A stretch of DNA of 64,000 nt from Zingiber officinale (Eukaryota; Streptophyta; Magnoliopsida; Zingiberales; Zingiberaceae): contig NC_056001.1 in NCBI RefSeq assembly GCF_018446385.1, positions 12,270,672 through 12,334,671 on the forward strand, in the 5' to 3' direction. Below are positions 1-11,627 of the stretch, one piece after another; within the stretch, counting starts at the first letter, position 1, and every line of letters begins with the position of its first letter. The position numbers were made by a program, and so were the translations under genes. The notes beneath the pieces are model-generated. The model had not been told where the DNA came from and did no database searches. It saw only the letters and a list, made by a program, of their open reading frames with translations.

Positions 1-1627
1 AGCTCACTTATAACTCGTGACCGAGGCGACCTACAAAGGTCGTTGGGCGTGAGCACGTGGCTCACTTATAATTCTCGATGGGAGCCGACCGAAGGTCGTT
101 GGGCGTGAGAGCAGAGCTCACTTATAACTCGCATTGAGGCGAGAGTCTGGATCACCGACCTGTAAGGTCGTTGGGCGTGAGCACAGGCTCACTTATAATT
201 CTCGATGGGACCCGAAAGGTCGTTGGGCGTGAGAGCAGAGCTCACTTATAACTCGACCGAGGTGAGAGTCTGGGACCACCGACCTAAAGGTCGTTGGGCG
301 TGAGCACAGGCTCACTTATAATTCTCGATGGGAGCCCGAAGGTCGTTGGGCGTGAGAGCGAGCTCACTTATAACTCGTGACCGAGGCGAGAGTTCTGGGA
401 CCACCGACCTAAAGGTCATGGCGTGAGCACAGTGGCTCACTTATATTTCTCAGATGGGAGCCGACCCAAAAGGTCGCTGGGCGAGAGCAGAGCTTACTTA
501 TAACTCGACCGAGGCGAGAGTTCTGGGACTACCGACCTAAGGTCGTTGGGCGTGAGCACAGGCTCACTTATAACTCGGCCGAACGGCTCGAGAATCTAGA
601 GGCTTCGCGCGAGAGCAAGCTCGCTTATAACTCGGCCAAACGACTCGAGAGTCTAGGACACTTAGGCATAAGGGCATGCTCACTTATAACTCGGTCGAAC
701 AACTCGAGAGTCTGGAGGCTTCATGCGAGAGTAAGCTCGCTTATAACTCAGCCAAACGGCTCGAGAGTGTGGGATATTTAAGCTTGAGAACATGCTCACT
801 TATAACTCGGTCGAACGACTCGAGAGTCTGGAGGCTTCTCGCAAGAGCAATCTCGCTTATAACTCGACCAAACTACTCGATAGTATGGGACACTTAGTCA
901 TGAGGGCATGCTCATTATAACTCAGTTGATCAGCTCAAGAGTCTGGGACACTTGGCGTGAGGGCTTTGCTCGCTTATAACTCAGACGAATGACACGAGTC
1001 TAGAAGCTTCGCGCGAGAGCAAGCTCACTTATAATTCGGTCAAATGGCGCGAGAGTCTAGGTCGCTTGGGCGTGAGGCCATGCTCACTTATAACTCAGTC
1101 GACCAGGCTAAGAGTCTGGGACACTTGGCGCAAGGGTTTGGCTCACTTATAATTCCTCAATGACGGGAGAGTCTGGAAGCATTGCGCGAGAGCAGAGCTC
1201 ACTTATAACTCGCACTGAGGCGAGAGTCTGGGACTATCGACCTAAAAGGTCGTTGGGCGTGAGCACAGGGCTCACTTTTGATTCTCGCATGGGAGCCGAC
1301 CTGAAAGGTCGTTGGGCGTGAGAGCAGAGCTCACTTATAACTCGCACTGAGGCGAGAGTCTGGGACTACCGACCTAAAAGGTCGTTGGGCGTGAGCACAA
1401 GGCTCATTTATAATTCTCGCATGGGAGCCGACCTGAAAGGTCGTTGGGCGTGAGAGCAGAGCTCATTTATAACTCGCACTGAGGCGAGAGTCTGGGGCTA
1501 CCGACCTAAAAGGTCGTTGGGCGTGAGCACAGGGCTCACTTATAATTCTCGCATGGGAGCCGACCTGAAAGGTCGTTGGGCGTGAGAGTAGAGCTCACTT
1601 ATAACTCGCACTGAGGCGAGAGTCTGG
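1..1627. repeat. Tandem array, about 66-bp monomers, 132-bp dimer in the cleaner part
   Basis: From about 1196 the block starting agctcacttataactcg recurs exactly every 132 bp (1196, 1328, 1460, 1592). It consists of two related halves of about 66 bp. Each half holds one cttataa motif and one small hairpin of the form cgacctnnnaaggtcg. Between about 540 and 1190 the monomers are more diverged and carry ctcgagagtc boxes. The array lies in the gypsy element that occupies 1-6151. No protein is supported; open frames here are repeat artefacts. Confidence 0.9.
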
Positions 1628-1729
1628 GATACTCCGGTCCGAGACCGGTGGCGATGGCGCTGGTCCGAGACCAGTAATGATACTCCGGTCCGAGACCGGT
1701 GGCGATGGCGCTGGTCCGAGACCAGTAAT
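1628..1729. repeat. 51-bp tandem duplication with palindromic core
   Basis: Two near-identical 51-bp copies (1628-1678 and 1679-1729) each contain ggtccgagacc-type inverted repeats. They close the tandem array on its right side. Confidence 0.85.
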
Positions 1730-2423
1730 AACCCCCAAACGACAAAGGCCTAGATGCATCACTCTTCTTCGACTCCATCTGTGCCGCCTACGCCGGCCTC
1801 ATTGCTTTAGTTAATCTGGTCGCTATTGCTAGCTTTGGGCGTACTCATTTGTGTCGCGTTTCTTCCTGCAATTGCATTACGCACAGTATAGAATTAAGAA
1901 TGGAAGAGGGAGCGTAAAAACCCTTACCCCCTGGGCCACAGTGCCCTTGCATCTTATGGTGACCCCGCAGTCCTCGCGACGCGCCCGGTTAGCTGCTCAG
2001 ATCGGGGCTACCCACGCAGAGCTACTCACTCGGCCAATCTGCATGAGGAACACCCCCGCAGACCTGCTTGCTACTTTTCTGGTCTGGCAATCGCTTCTGC
2101 CGCCCCGTCTTACTTATGACCCTTTTGAATTTCTTGGCTTCTGCAGCTTCATGAAACTTCCCGCCTAGCCTTGAGCCTTTCACGAAGAATGCTTCTTTTT
2201 TGAGGCCACGCCCCTTCATGATTACCTTGCCTTGTCGACCTTTAATGTGTTCCTTCTCGCTATGACACCTGTCCGGCGCCTTTACTGCGCATGCCCCCTG
2301 ACGCCAGCATCTGACCCCCTTTTGCACCCTTCGACGCTTATCTCCCATCCGACGGCGTTGAGGCGCGTTACCCCAAAAAGATACTCGGCTCTATTCTCGA
2401 TGTTTCCTAGGAATAAATGAGCT

Positions 2424-2432
2424 TTATAAACC
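2424..2432 (+). promoter_or_regulatory. TATA-like box upstream of the antisense ORF
   Basis: The motif ctttataaac lies about 160 bp upstream of the ATG at 2588. The later gypsy element has an equivalent tataaag box upstream of its own antisense ORF, near 50209. The role is inferred from position and from the match between the two elements. Confidence 0.45.
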
Positions 2433-2587
2433 CTAAAGGCCGTCCGCTTTCCTTACTCTGACGCTTCGCCATCCCCCTCCTCTCGTTCGCAGTCATTTCT
2501 GGCAGTGCAACTCCTCGTTCCCCTGCTTGCGCCCGACCTGTGACCCCTTTCGTCTTCATTCCCCTCACCTGCTTGCTCCTCACAGCC

Positions 2588-2905
2588 ATGGATGGTAAGG
2601 ACCTCCTCTGGTATTCACATTACATTTCTGATTTAGACCACCACGACCTGTCTGCGCTGCAATCCAACCTGGGGGTAGGCCCGACATATGAGTTTCGCCT
2701 TCCTTCGACAGATGAACATCCTTCCTCCCCCCCGAAGAGTTTATTACTGTCTTTAAGGATCAAGTTTTAGGTGGTCTTCGCTTTCCTTTGCATCTTTTCT
2801 TCTCTGAGCTGAGTCAGTATTGCAATATTAGTATCTCTCAGTTTGCCCCGAACGTATTCCGAGCGATCTGCGGAACCATCATCTTGTGCCGCATTTACCA
2901 AATTC
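2588..2905 (+). pseudogene. Antisense extra ORF of the gypsy element, N-terminal remnant
   Basis: The translation from ATG 2588 resembles the start of the antisense ORF at 50456 in the second gypsy element. Both share a Y-x3 motif near the N-terminus, a PSPT/PSTDE-like stretch, and then a GGLRFP motif followed by an F-x3-L-x5-I-x5-Q segment. This matches plant proteins annotated as 'putative gypsy type transposon' (Transposase_28-like), known as extra ORFs in Tat-lineage elements. It is a truncated fossil that ends where the opposite-strand protease begins. Confidence 0.6.
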
Positions 2906-3464
2906 CCTTGACCTCCCCGACTTGCTCGCTGACCGGAAACTTGATCTTCTGATAGAAAGTAGAGACGGCAGCCCGGAACTCATGCAGAGCTGGCCTTCCC
3001 AGGATGACATTGTAGGAGGAAGGCAAATCCACCACAATGAAGGTGCTCCTCCGGGTGCGCACCAATGGCTCAGTGCCCATGGAAATGGCCAGGTTGATCT
3101 GACCCATGAGTTTGACTTCATTACCTGTAAACCCATACAAGGAAGTGGTTATAGGTTGGAGCTCCGCGGCGTCGATCTGCATCTCCTCGAACGCAGCTCT
3201 GAATAAAATGTTGACCAAGCTCCCGGTATCCACAAAGACCCGAGCCACTCGGCTGTTAGCAATAACGGCCTTGATTATGAGGGCGTCGTCGTGGGGCAGT
3301 TCCAGACCCTCCAGGTCTTGAGGCCTAAAGCTAATAACAGGACCGGAGGCCTGCTCGTGGCTGCATCCCACGGCTCCCACATACAACCGCCGAACGTGTG
3401 ACTTGCGGGTTAGGCCTGAGTCCCCGTCAGTGGGCCCTCCTGAGATGATACCGATCTCTCGCAC
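2895..3464 (-). pseudogene. Gypsy retropepsin-like aspartic protease region
   Basis: The minus-strand frame contains the retropepsin active-site motif FVDTGSLVNILF. A later YNVILGRPALHEFRA segment is typical of plant Ty3/gypsy protease domains. It lies downstream of gag in element order. It is part of the broken element; the polymerase domains that should follow are not present in the window. Confidence 0.85.
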
Positions 3465-3678
3465 AGCAACGTTGCCCCGGTTCTCCAGTTCTCCGGCATC
3501 CCTTCGGTCTTCCCCGAGGCCAGCTTGGTTAGATGGGCCGGCTAGGTTGGGCCGGGTCTACCGAGCATGCCCAGCTGCAGCCCGTTCTTCCTCCATTCTC
3601 TGTATTTGGGGCGCCAACGCCGGGGGAGGCAAGCCTTGCTCCGCAGCTCGTCTGGAGTCACGGGCGAATTGGAAGCAG

Positions 3679-4791
3679 TTACTGAGATCGTGCGTCCTGG
3701 ACCGATGATATGTGCAATATGGTGCCCCCCTTGGTCCAGGCCTGGGCGCGTGTACGGCGGCGACTCGCGGAGCTGGCCTGCTGAACGCGCTGGAAGGGCT
3801 GAGCTGGCTGCGGTGCTCTCCTTTCAGGTCGGTTGCCCGGAGCCACCGTCTTCTCGGCTTTCCGCCTAGCGGCCTGCGCTTCTTCCACCTTGATGTAGCA
3901 AGAAGCTTTCTCCACCATATCGTCGAAGCTTCGGGCGGGGTTTTTGATGAGGTCCCTGAAGAATTCCCCTTCTCGCAATCCGTGGGAGAAGACGCTCATC
4001 AATATTTCTGAGGTGGCGGAGGGGACGTCGTTGGCCACCCGACTGAACCGGTTGATGTAGCTTCGCAAGGGCTCAGTCGAATCCTGCTTGAGAGCAAAAA
4101 GACAGTGGTCGGTTTTTTGATACTTACGACTACTGCGAAACGGCGTAGGAAGGCCGTTTTGAAATCCATGAAGCGATTGATGGACTCTGGGGGCAATCCA
4201 TCAAACCACTTTTGTGCCGACCCGGACAGGGTGTGTAGGAACACTCGGCATTTGATAGCGTCGCTGTATTGATACAAGATAGCCGCGTTCTTGAACTTCC
4301 TCAGATGCTCTTCCGGGTCCTTGCTCCCGTCGTATTCTCCGATGTTCGGGGCTCGGTACCCCTTGGGTAGGCTTTCCCTCAGGATCTGAGCCGAGAAGGG
4401 TACCTTGTCATCCGGATCTTCAGGTAGATCTCTGGTAGGGATCATAGCTTTTCCCTTTCCTGAATCCCGAGGCGGATGTAGAGAGCTTTCCGCCATCGAC
4501 GCCGGCGGCTCCTCTTTCTTTGGACTGTGCTCACGGGGTTCAACTCGATGATAGTTGCGGCGAGGCTCCCGGAAAGAGGCACGGGGGGGGTTCTTCCGGC
4601 TGCTTCCTCTTCGAGCCCCTGTCGGAGGCAGGAGCTGGTTCTTTGGACACTTCAGGTGCTAGGCGGGGACGTGAAACTGTTCCTTGCTTCTCAGAGGCGG
4701 CTTGCTTTCTAACCTCCTTGAAGAGCTCGTACTCCTCCGCGGTCATGGTTACGTTGATCCTCCTGCTAGAGCTTCGACCAGAGTCCTCCAT
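3679..4791 (-). pseudogene. Gypsy gag region
   Basis: A gag reading frame begins at 4791, just inside the primer binding site, with MEDSGRSSSRR. It continues with a retrotransposon-gag core (GSAQKWFDGLPPESI, around 4150-4200) and an R-rich tail with an EFFRDLIKNPA-type segment. The order gag then protease on the minus strand fits Ty3/gypsy. It is a fossil with a few breaks. Confidence 0.8.
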
Positions 4792-4822
4792 CTTCACGCT
4801 CCGAAACAGGTTGTTGTGTTCC

Positions 4823-4840
4823 CACAGACGGCGCCAAATT
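4823..4840 (-). other. Primer binding site
   Basis: The minus strand reads TGGCGCCGTCTGTGGG a few bases inside the LTR edge. The same sequence is found at the matching place of the second gypsy element (59153-59170). Confidence 0.8.
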
Positions 4841-6151
4841 TGATCTCGTCCGGAGGCTGAGTCGGACGGAGGCTGGTCGAGGTGTCCCGATGGTTGACGG
4901 AAGGTCGTAGAAGATGACTCGGCTCCCACGGGTGGCTGACGCTGCCGCAGGACCCTACGCACACTCAGACGATCTCCCCCTTCACGTTAGAGACCAAAAC
5001 CCAGGGAAAAAGTCCCCGGATCAGGCCCACCGACGCTTAAGTCAGGTCCTTTTTCCCCAGAAAAAAGCAGAGAGAAGAATAAGAAAAAACAGTTGTGGGA
5101 AAAAAGTGACGAGGGAGTGTGTGCGCGTACCGGCATACGAGGGATTTCTCGCCTTTTATGCCTCCTCCTTTTGGAACCTGCCATCCTGTCAGAAAAAACG
5201 TTAGACGCTGGGCTTTGTCGCCTCCTTCCGGACACCTGTCGTACTGCCATTTGTTGTGCAAGCATCTTTCCGTCTTGGAACCTCCGCCTTCGTACATGGA
5301 TTTTGTCTTGTAGTGGGGGGCAGGTGGCAGGCTACTACTGGTTATGAGGGCATCTTTTTGTTTTAGGAATCTCCGCTTTCATCCGCAGTGTTGATATGTA
5401 ATGACTCTCTTCGGCAGACCGTTGAGATTCTCCGCACCCGTGCTACTTAGCTCTTCCGATCCATTGTGTCCTGCATCGGCCTGCACCCGTGGTTCGCATT
5501 CCGGGCCTCCAACTCGCAGACCTGCAGCCCTAGCTGTCTAGACACAGCTACGCTGATCTTCAACCTGCATTCTGCGCTCTGTATTTCCTGGCCCTCAACC
5601 GCAGGTCTGTAGCTCGGGCTGCTTCTAATCAGCTCTGCAGCTTCTGATCAGCTCTGCCGCTTCCGACCCATTGGCCTATACTCTCAGTTCTTTGAGTCGC
5701 AGGCCTATAGATCGGACTTCCCCTAAACAGCCCTGCCGATGCCGACTTGTATCCTGCGCTTTGTACTTTATGGCCCTCAACCGCAGGTCTGTAGCTTGGG
5801 CTGCTTCTGATCAGCTCTGCCGCTTCCGACCCATTGGCCTATACTTCCAGTTCTTTGAATCACAAGCCGGTAGCTCAGCCTCCCTCTGGGCATCCTTGCC
5901 GATGCCGACCCGTGACTTGTGTTCTGCTTGACGTCTTTCCTCGTCTTCCGGCTGCTTTGCCCCCTTGATCGACCAGCTTGCCTGACCTCTGACTATCACA
6001 CCTGCTTGCCTTTAACCGCCCCGTCAGCCTGACCATTGATTGCCACATCACCTTGACTATTGACCACCACGTCCTCTTGACTTTTGACCGCCATATAGCC
6101 TTGACTTTTCTAACCCTTTCCTTATGGGCCCCTCCATTACCAACCGTATCA
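4841..6151 (-). repeat. LTR of the partial gypsy element
   Basis: The plus-strand view starts TGATCTCGTC beside the primer binding site and ends CCGTATCA, so the ends are TG...CA with a short inverted repeat. The length is about 1.3 kb. It contains an imperfect direct duplication of about 180 bp (around 5560-5745 and 5740-5925). The outer end rests on the TG/CA rule only. Confidence 0.65.
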
Positions 6152-7142
6152 GTTGAAGTTTAAGGTTTTAAACTATGGAAGCTTATCTGCATTAGTGTAT
6201 GTTGAAAAACTAGCAACTTATGATTTGTTATAAGCATAGTTGTGGTAAAAGATGAATACGTTTGTCCTCAACATCTCCGTCAATCCGTTCCAAGATAAAC
6301 ATGAAGGAAATAAATTACGGATGATTACTAATCTTTAAAATAATAACTAACATATAAGAAAAATATTTATCTCAATTTTATTAGGAATGACATTGACAGT
6401 ATACTATATTTTAACCAAAAGAAAACGCTTTTGATATATTTAATGCCGGAGTGAAATCATGATACTACCTTTAAAACATGTGGATCCCCATCGTTTCCAT
6501 GTATTGGTTGAGATTCCAGGGTCTCAGTTCTTCTGACATGGAAAAGCCCCGTAGGATGTCGACTCATACGCTAGAGATCCCGTGTGTCATATACACAGAA
6601 ACGAGCCGCACGCAAGGATTCTCTACTAGCATGCATCTTTACTTTGGGTCTGTTCCCTAATATTCCCACCGATATTCCACCTCCTTGGTTGAGTCATCAG
6701 ACTCATCACCAAAACCCAGGCAGCTTCTTCTCCGTCAACACCTCCAGCCTTTTCCTCTCCCTCCTTTTGTTTTCTACAAGTCATCAGGGGCCACTACGTG
6801 CATTTCGCAATGTTCATCGCAAAGTATAATTAACACTTGCAACTCTTTTTTCTTTGGCTAAACTCTCTTGGATATTTGTCACAGCGCAGCATCTCGTTAA
6901 CAGCACCGCGCGTCGTGATTTATTTCGCGCCTTCGATCATTGGAATTTTAGTGTCTTGTAAATCCAAATTACACATCTTTACGTGCAGATCGATAAATTA
7001 TACAACCTTCTCTTAAATCTCAAGCCTTTCATAAATAATATTTTTGTAACTTAAACTTAATTATCATCCAAAGAATTAAAAATCGAGATAATTACATTAA
7101 CTTGCCAACTGTCTTAGTTCTTCAAATCTCCTTCATTAGATA
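6152..7142. other. Intergenic, no gene seen
   Basis: Moderately AT-rich DNA downstream of the CCCH gene. It probably includes that gene's 3' UTR at its right end. No domain-bearing ORF or clear repeat was recognised. Confidence 0.6.
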
Positions 7143-8168
7143 TTACTTCAACAGATCGGAGATCCAATCAACGTCCGGCGTAGCCTCCGCCTTCTCAGAA
7201 CCTACTCCATCTTTGCTCAGCCTCTCCAACATCTTTGCTCTCAGCGCCCTACCGGACTCCACCCTCTCCGCCGCCGCTTCATCGTTCGACGTCCACCCAG
7301 TCGCGGCAGCAGCCAGAGTGGAAGGCGAGCTGTTAAAGCCAGCATTACCGAAGCAGGAAAGATCGTTCGCCCGTGGCGAGGCAAACCCACCGTGAAAATT
7401 ACAAGATCTCGCTGTCGACTTCCTCCCACTGAGCTGCAACTGCCCCATCGACGCCACGATCGCGTTCACCGGCGCGCCTGATTGCCACCACATCCTATGC
7501 AACTCCTCTTTGTTCGGCGAAATTGGCGGCGACTCCCTCGGCGAGGACATCAGCGGATAAGTACTCAGAATAGACGTCGGTGACGACTTTGAAAAAGAGG
7601 GCGAGCTCCTCTGCTTCGGTGACGGAGGCACGCGGAGCTGCTCCGGCGTGTGGGCGAAGAAGCATACGCGGCGGCGGCAAGCGGGACCGTCCTTGCAGGG
7701 TTGGGTCCGATAACGATCCGGATGGAGCCAGCACTCGAACACCCCGTGGGCGAACTCGCAGGAGTCGCCTCGCTCACACCCGCCGGCACCCTTACGGAAT
7801 GCCGGGCACCCGACGCCGGAGTAGCGGTGCACCCGGGGGTCGCGGCGGCGCGCCTTCTCCCCGGGGTGCGCGAAGGGGCACTCGGTCCAGTCGTGGTTGC
7901 GCCCGCGGCCACACCGCCGCACCTTGAATTCGTACATCCGGAAATCGTCCGACGCGTAGATCACGTCCCCCGAAGACAGCATCGCTACCGCGTGGCCCTC
8001 CTCCTCCTCCTCCTCCTCCTCCGCCTCCGCCTCCCTTCGCAACGCAGCGCCCGCGGTCTCATCGAAGTTCCCATCACAGCCGGGAACGGTGGCCCTAGGA
8101 TCGTCGAAGGGGAGCCAAGAAGGGATTTGAACCGTCGGACTGTGAGGAAGGATGCCATGTCTCATCAT
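7143..8168 (-). CDS. Arginine-rich tandem CCCH zinc-finger protein (RR-TZF)
   Basis: A 341-residue, intron-less gene on the minus strand. Plant RR-TZF proteins bind RNA, shuttle between nucleus and cytoplasmic granules, and act in hormone and stress responses and mRNA decay; this is family knowledge. The sequence shows an arginine-rich CHCH part (C86, H92, C97, H101) and two CCCH fingers (C121-C131-C137-H141 and C158-C164-C169-H173). The first finger has nine residues between its first two cysteines, slightly more than the usual seven or eight. The N-terminus ([15 protein letters not shown]) matches the AtTZF1/ATCTH subgroup. An acidic Glu run at about 48-57 is encoded by a CTC/CTT microsatellite. 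The C-terminal half is serine-rich and has an LQLSGRKS-type motif. The start is the first of two adjacent ATGs. Confidence 0.92.
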   Translation of the reverse strand: MMRHGILPHSPTVQIPSWLPFDDPRATVPGCDGNFDETAGAALRREAEAEEEEEEEEGHAVAMLSSGDVIYASDDFRMYEFKVRRCGRGRNHDWTECPFAHPGEKARRRDPRVHRYSGVGCPAFRKGAGGCERGDSCEFAHGVFECWLHPDRYRTQPCKDGPACRRRVCFFAHTPEQLRVPPSPKQRSSPSFSKSSPTSILSTYPLMSSPRESPPISPNKEELHRMWWQSGAPVNAIVASMGQLQLSGRKSTARSCNFHGGFASPRANDLSCFGNAGFNSSPSTLAAAATGWTSNDEAAAERVESGRALRAKMLERLSKDGVGSEKAEATPDVDWISDLLK

Positions 8169-9727
8169 CGTCGTCTTTCGCGTGCATTCTGCTTCATCTC
8201 CGGGAGTCCAGAGTCAATATAAATCAGTACGCTGGACCGGGTTCGGTTTGGCTGAGAAAACCAAACTTGAATAGATATGGTTAGTATACCACGGACGAGC
8301 CCAAAATATCTAGAGCCGAAAGAAACGGTTACATAGAGAATAAAACGTAAATTATATATCGTTTTAAAATCGTAGCAGGTATCATTGAGTACAGATGGAT
8401 AGGAAGATAGTGAGATGTCAAGAAGCAGGCGTCCCCAGAAGACACGTTTTTATTCCCGAAAGTGACAAAGCCAATTCTCATAGTCGACTCCACTCGACGG
8501 TACCCGTTCGCCGTTGGCTATCCTTTGATGGCCGGCTGTTTCTGGTGTTGGGTGGGGGCGGGAGTCGATTCCCCATCCAAATCACGTTGTTTTTACCCAT
8601 TCCAATAGTGAACGGCATTCGTACGATCGAGATCCTACGGCCACGAGCGTCGACAAGAAGCTATCGTGGGATGCAGCCACTGATATATTATTATTATTAT
8701 TATTAAAAAATTATATATTATTAGAGTAAAATAAGATATCATTGATAGTAAAAAATATATAAACAGATAAATTACCGGAATACAACGGCTTTTTATATGC
8801 AATAAAAAAAACCTGATGAAATATTTACATCCATTCAGAATTAAATCAAGATATATTAAAGTAAATATTTATGTATCAACTATGACCGAGTTCATCGACA
8901 TGGAGATAGAGAAAGAGAGAGGATATGTGGGCCCAATCTAATCTTATTTGCACTGTATTATGGTGGAAGTTTCTCCAATTATATGGATCAGATGAGAGAG
9001 CGAGAGCGAGATAGAGAGCCAGGTGAAGGGTTGCGAGCCACGTGGAGCTGTGGTCACGTGATGGATCAAGTATCCGACAACTTTAGCACGTGGGATCCCG
9101 TCCCGCGACATACGGACGTCGTTTGCATGCCACAAAAAATTGCAGTTATTGATTAATAAATTCAACGACCGACTCGCAATGCGTTATTTTGTACTGAGAT
9201 GCAATTTACACGATTCATTAAATTAATCAAAATTTACAAGAATAATGTATTTGCTTCCTCCGAGGCCCTCGTAAGACCATCTCCGATACCAACTTTTTGA
9301 GAAATTTATAAAATTAAAAAATTTGAATAAAATAATTTGAATTATTTTAGTGATGAGGTTTGAAATTTATAATTAAAAAGTATCTTAAAATAGAACCCGT
9401 AATTAATGATAAAATAGTATTTTGTGATTTGTAATATAAAGAGTTATATGATTTGTAACTTAGGATCCATAAAATAATTATAGATGATTTTTTTATTATA
9501 GAAAGAATAGTAATTTTTTTATTTTGATATGATCTTAGTGTGATATATTAAAGGTTAAAAAATCTCTTTTAAAAGTTTAACCAGATGCCCTTAGCTCGCA
9601 TCGTCATGTTGTGATCTTTTAATCACAATGATCATGTGGACTGTGCCACACGCTCGGCCCAATAATAGGGCTTAAAAATAAGGCTCAAATTAGTATCGCC
9701 CGACACAATGCCATGAGTGCTATGGTG
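8169..9727. other. Intergenic, promoter side of the CCCH gene
   Basis: Upstream region of the minus-strand CCCH gene followed by AT-rich DNA. A short (TTA)n tract lies at about 8684-8706. No supported gene. Confidence 0.55.
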
Positions 9728-10385
9728 TAGAGTTGTCAAACGGATCAATTCATGGCGGGATGGGTCGGCCTGTGGTCGGTCAATCATTTGACGGGAGGGG
9801 ACAAACTGACTCGTCAACTTGGCGGGTTAAAAAATTTTCAACTCAACCCAATCTAAGGTGGATTACGAGTTTGGCGGGCCAACCCGCAGACTTATCAATT
9901 TTTTTAAAAAAAAATTAAAAATATTTTATATTTTCAATGTTTTATTTCGGAAATATTTCATCAACTAAATGTATCCATAAACATGTATTTTAAATAGTAA
10001 CTATGAGGATGAATAGTGTTATTTTTATTTCAAAATTATAAAAAAAATAATAAATTGATAAAAAAACCTAACTTACATGTATTTCTCAATCCGCAGGTCA
10101 ACCCAAGCCTATCGTGGGCCGACATGCGCGGGTCGCGAGCCTAGGCGGGTTAACCCATGACGGACTTGGGTTGATAAAAATTCAACCCAGCCCACTTAAA
10201 TTATTTGGTAGGATGGATCAATTCGCAGGTCAACCCAAGCCTATCGTGGGCCGACATGCGCGGGTCGCGAGCCTAGGCGGGTTAACCCATGACGGACTTG
10301 GGTTGATAAAAATTCAACCCAGCCCACTTAAATTATTTGGTAGGATGGATCAATTCGACGGATCTAATCCAAATTGACGACTCTA
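9728..10385. mobile_element. hAT-like non-autonomous DNA element
   Basis: The ends are tagagttgtcaa and ttgacgactcta, a terminal inverted repeat matching at 11 of 12 bases. The subterminal GGGTTGGGTTGACCC-like sequence is of the type seen in plant hAT MITEs. No 8-bp target duplication is convincing. There is no coding capacity. Confidence 0.5.
10086..10349. repeat. 132-bp tandem duplication inside the hAT-like element
   Basis: Two copies at 10086-10217 and 10218-10349 are almost identical, and the start of a third follows at 10350. The near identity points to a recent duplication. Confidence 0.9.
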
Positions 10386-10984
10386 ATAGTACGCAAGTCA
10401 AAGCAGTTTGAAGGTAATTATGATATTCATAAAAAAAAAATATTATTACTAAACACTACTGTAATATAAATAAATAATAAAGAGGGTGTATTATTACAAA
10501 ATCTCATTTTAAATGTTTATCTAAATTATAAGGGTATTATCTTATTTCTAATGAATTATTTGCAATAAGAAAAATAAAACGATTCGATCTCTTTCCGCCT
10601 CTAGTTAATGATTCTCACCTTGTGCCCATTGCTTAATCTTTCTAAACCAAACAAAAACATTTTATTTTTTTCTCCATTTCCAGTAATTTTTTTTATTTAT
10701 TCAATAACAATATGGAAAACGTTTCCCCCAATTTTTATCATTTTTAAGGTTTATTTGACCCTTGTAATCGGATTCTACTTTGAATTTCATATTTGCCCAT
10801 ATCACTTGCTTGTGATTACCTAAGCTTGACAAGGGCATTATCGTTGCTGAAATTTCCAGGGGCCTCCCAAGATGACGCGTCGTCAACGTGTCTAGAATCG
10901 CTGCTGTCAAAATCCGAATGGATCAATCCGACGAGCCAAATAAAACGAGCGCGTGTGGGAGCAACGCGTGAATCGTGCGAGGCC
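10386..10984. other. Intergenic, nothing recognised
   Basis: AT-rich up to about 10820, then more GC-rich toward the Pack-MULE. No gene or repeat is supported. Confidence 0.5.
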
Positions 10985-11139
10985 TCGGACAGCGAGAACG
11001 GATCCTCTGCGCCCGCGTCCCCTGTGCCCTCTGCGCCCGTCGCTACACGACAAAAAAAAACACGTGCTTAGCGCAAAAAAAAAAAATAATAATAATATTT
11101 GCCGCGACAATTCGCCGTGATAATTTGCCGCGACAACGC

Positions 11140-11197
11140 ACTGATCGGTCTGTAGACCGATCAGGAGGTAACCTGATCGGTCTAAAGACCGATCAGT
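11140..11197. repeat. Double palindrome, potential cruciform
   Basis: Two hairpins, each tgatcggtct...agaccgatca, sit side by side, and the whole 58-bp unit is again a palindrome around a short centre. Confidence 0.85.
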
Positions 11198-11360
11198 AAT
11201 GGCTTTCTCGAATCTTCTGCTCTCAATTCCTCCTTTCCATCGCTTGGGTCAGCGTGCGTGTCCACGGATACCACTCCCTGAAACAAAAAGGCATCAGTTG
11301 GCCTGCGGTTTCTGGCCATCGTTCACAGGTTCCAACCAAAACCATGGGGCTCCTCACTCG

Positions 11361-11627
11361 CTATATACCCATCACCACCTCACTCTGCAAACCTCACTGA
11401 AAGCACCAGGAAGAGAAAGAAGAAGAAGAAGTTGATCTCCTTGCAGTCATGGGTCGCCGAGCACAAGCTCACAAGCATCGGTAGCCATCACCTTCCCTTG
11501 CTCCATCACTCTGTTTTCCGGTTCGACGCCGAACTGATCAACTAATCCCGTAGAGTTTGTGTTTGTAATGAATCAAGGTGCTGTTTGGGCTTCGGCGCTG
11601 GGGACGTCGATGGCGGTGGGAGAAGAG
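11361..11627 (+). pseudogene. Captured 5' fragment of a HIG1-domain (hypoxia-responsive) gene
   Basis: A tatata box at about 11362 is followed by an exon whose frame reads SWVAEHKLTSI and ends at 11480 before a GT donor. After an intron-like gap (11481-11577, acceptor AG), the frame resumes as GAVWASALGTSMAV. Spliced, this resembles the N-terminal half of plant HIG1-type proteins, small mitochondrial inner-membrane proteins linked to respiratory supercomplexes. The fragment stops at the right TIR, so the conserved HARMHAQ-type part is missing. No in-frame ATG is visible upstream. It is a gene piece carried by the Pack-MULE, not a working gene. Confidence 0.6.

Larger units (their letters stand above)
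1..6151 (-). mobile_element. Ty3/gypsy LTR element of Tat/Retand type, partial (left end outside window)
   Basis: On the minus strand the order is LTR (6151-4841), primer binding site, gag, retropepsin-type protease, then an ORF in the opposite (plus) direction, then a tandem array that runs off the left edge. No reverse transcriptase, RNase H or integrase is seen; protease and the antisense ORF abut near 2900. Antisense ORFs and internal tandem repeats are known in the Tat/Retand branch of plant Ty3/gypsy elements, which is the basis for the family call. It is an old, broken copy with several breaks. The second LTR is not in the window, so age cannot be read from an LTR pair. Confidence 0.75.

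Noticed and set aside
676-897. 73-codon open frame
   Set aside because: It lies wholly in the tandem array and repeats with it.
7580-8222. Plus-strand open frames over the CCCH gene
   Set aside because: They are shadows of a GC-rich coding region; the minus-strand frame has the zinc-finger motifs.
10994-11086. SINE with poly-A tail (paired with 11632-11727)
   Set aside because: Both A tracts face inward and one 9-bp duplication brackets the pair, so these are TIRs of one Mutator-type element, not two SINEs.
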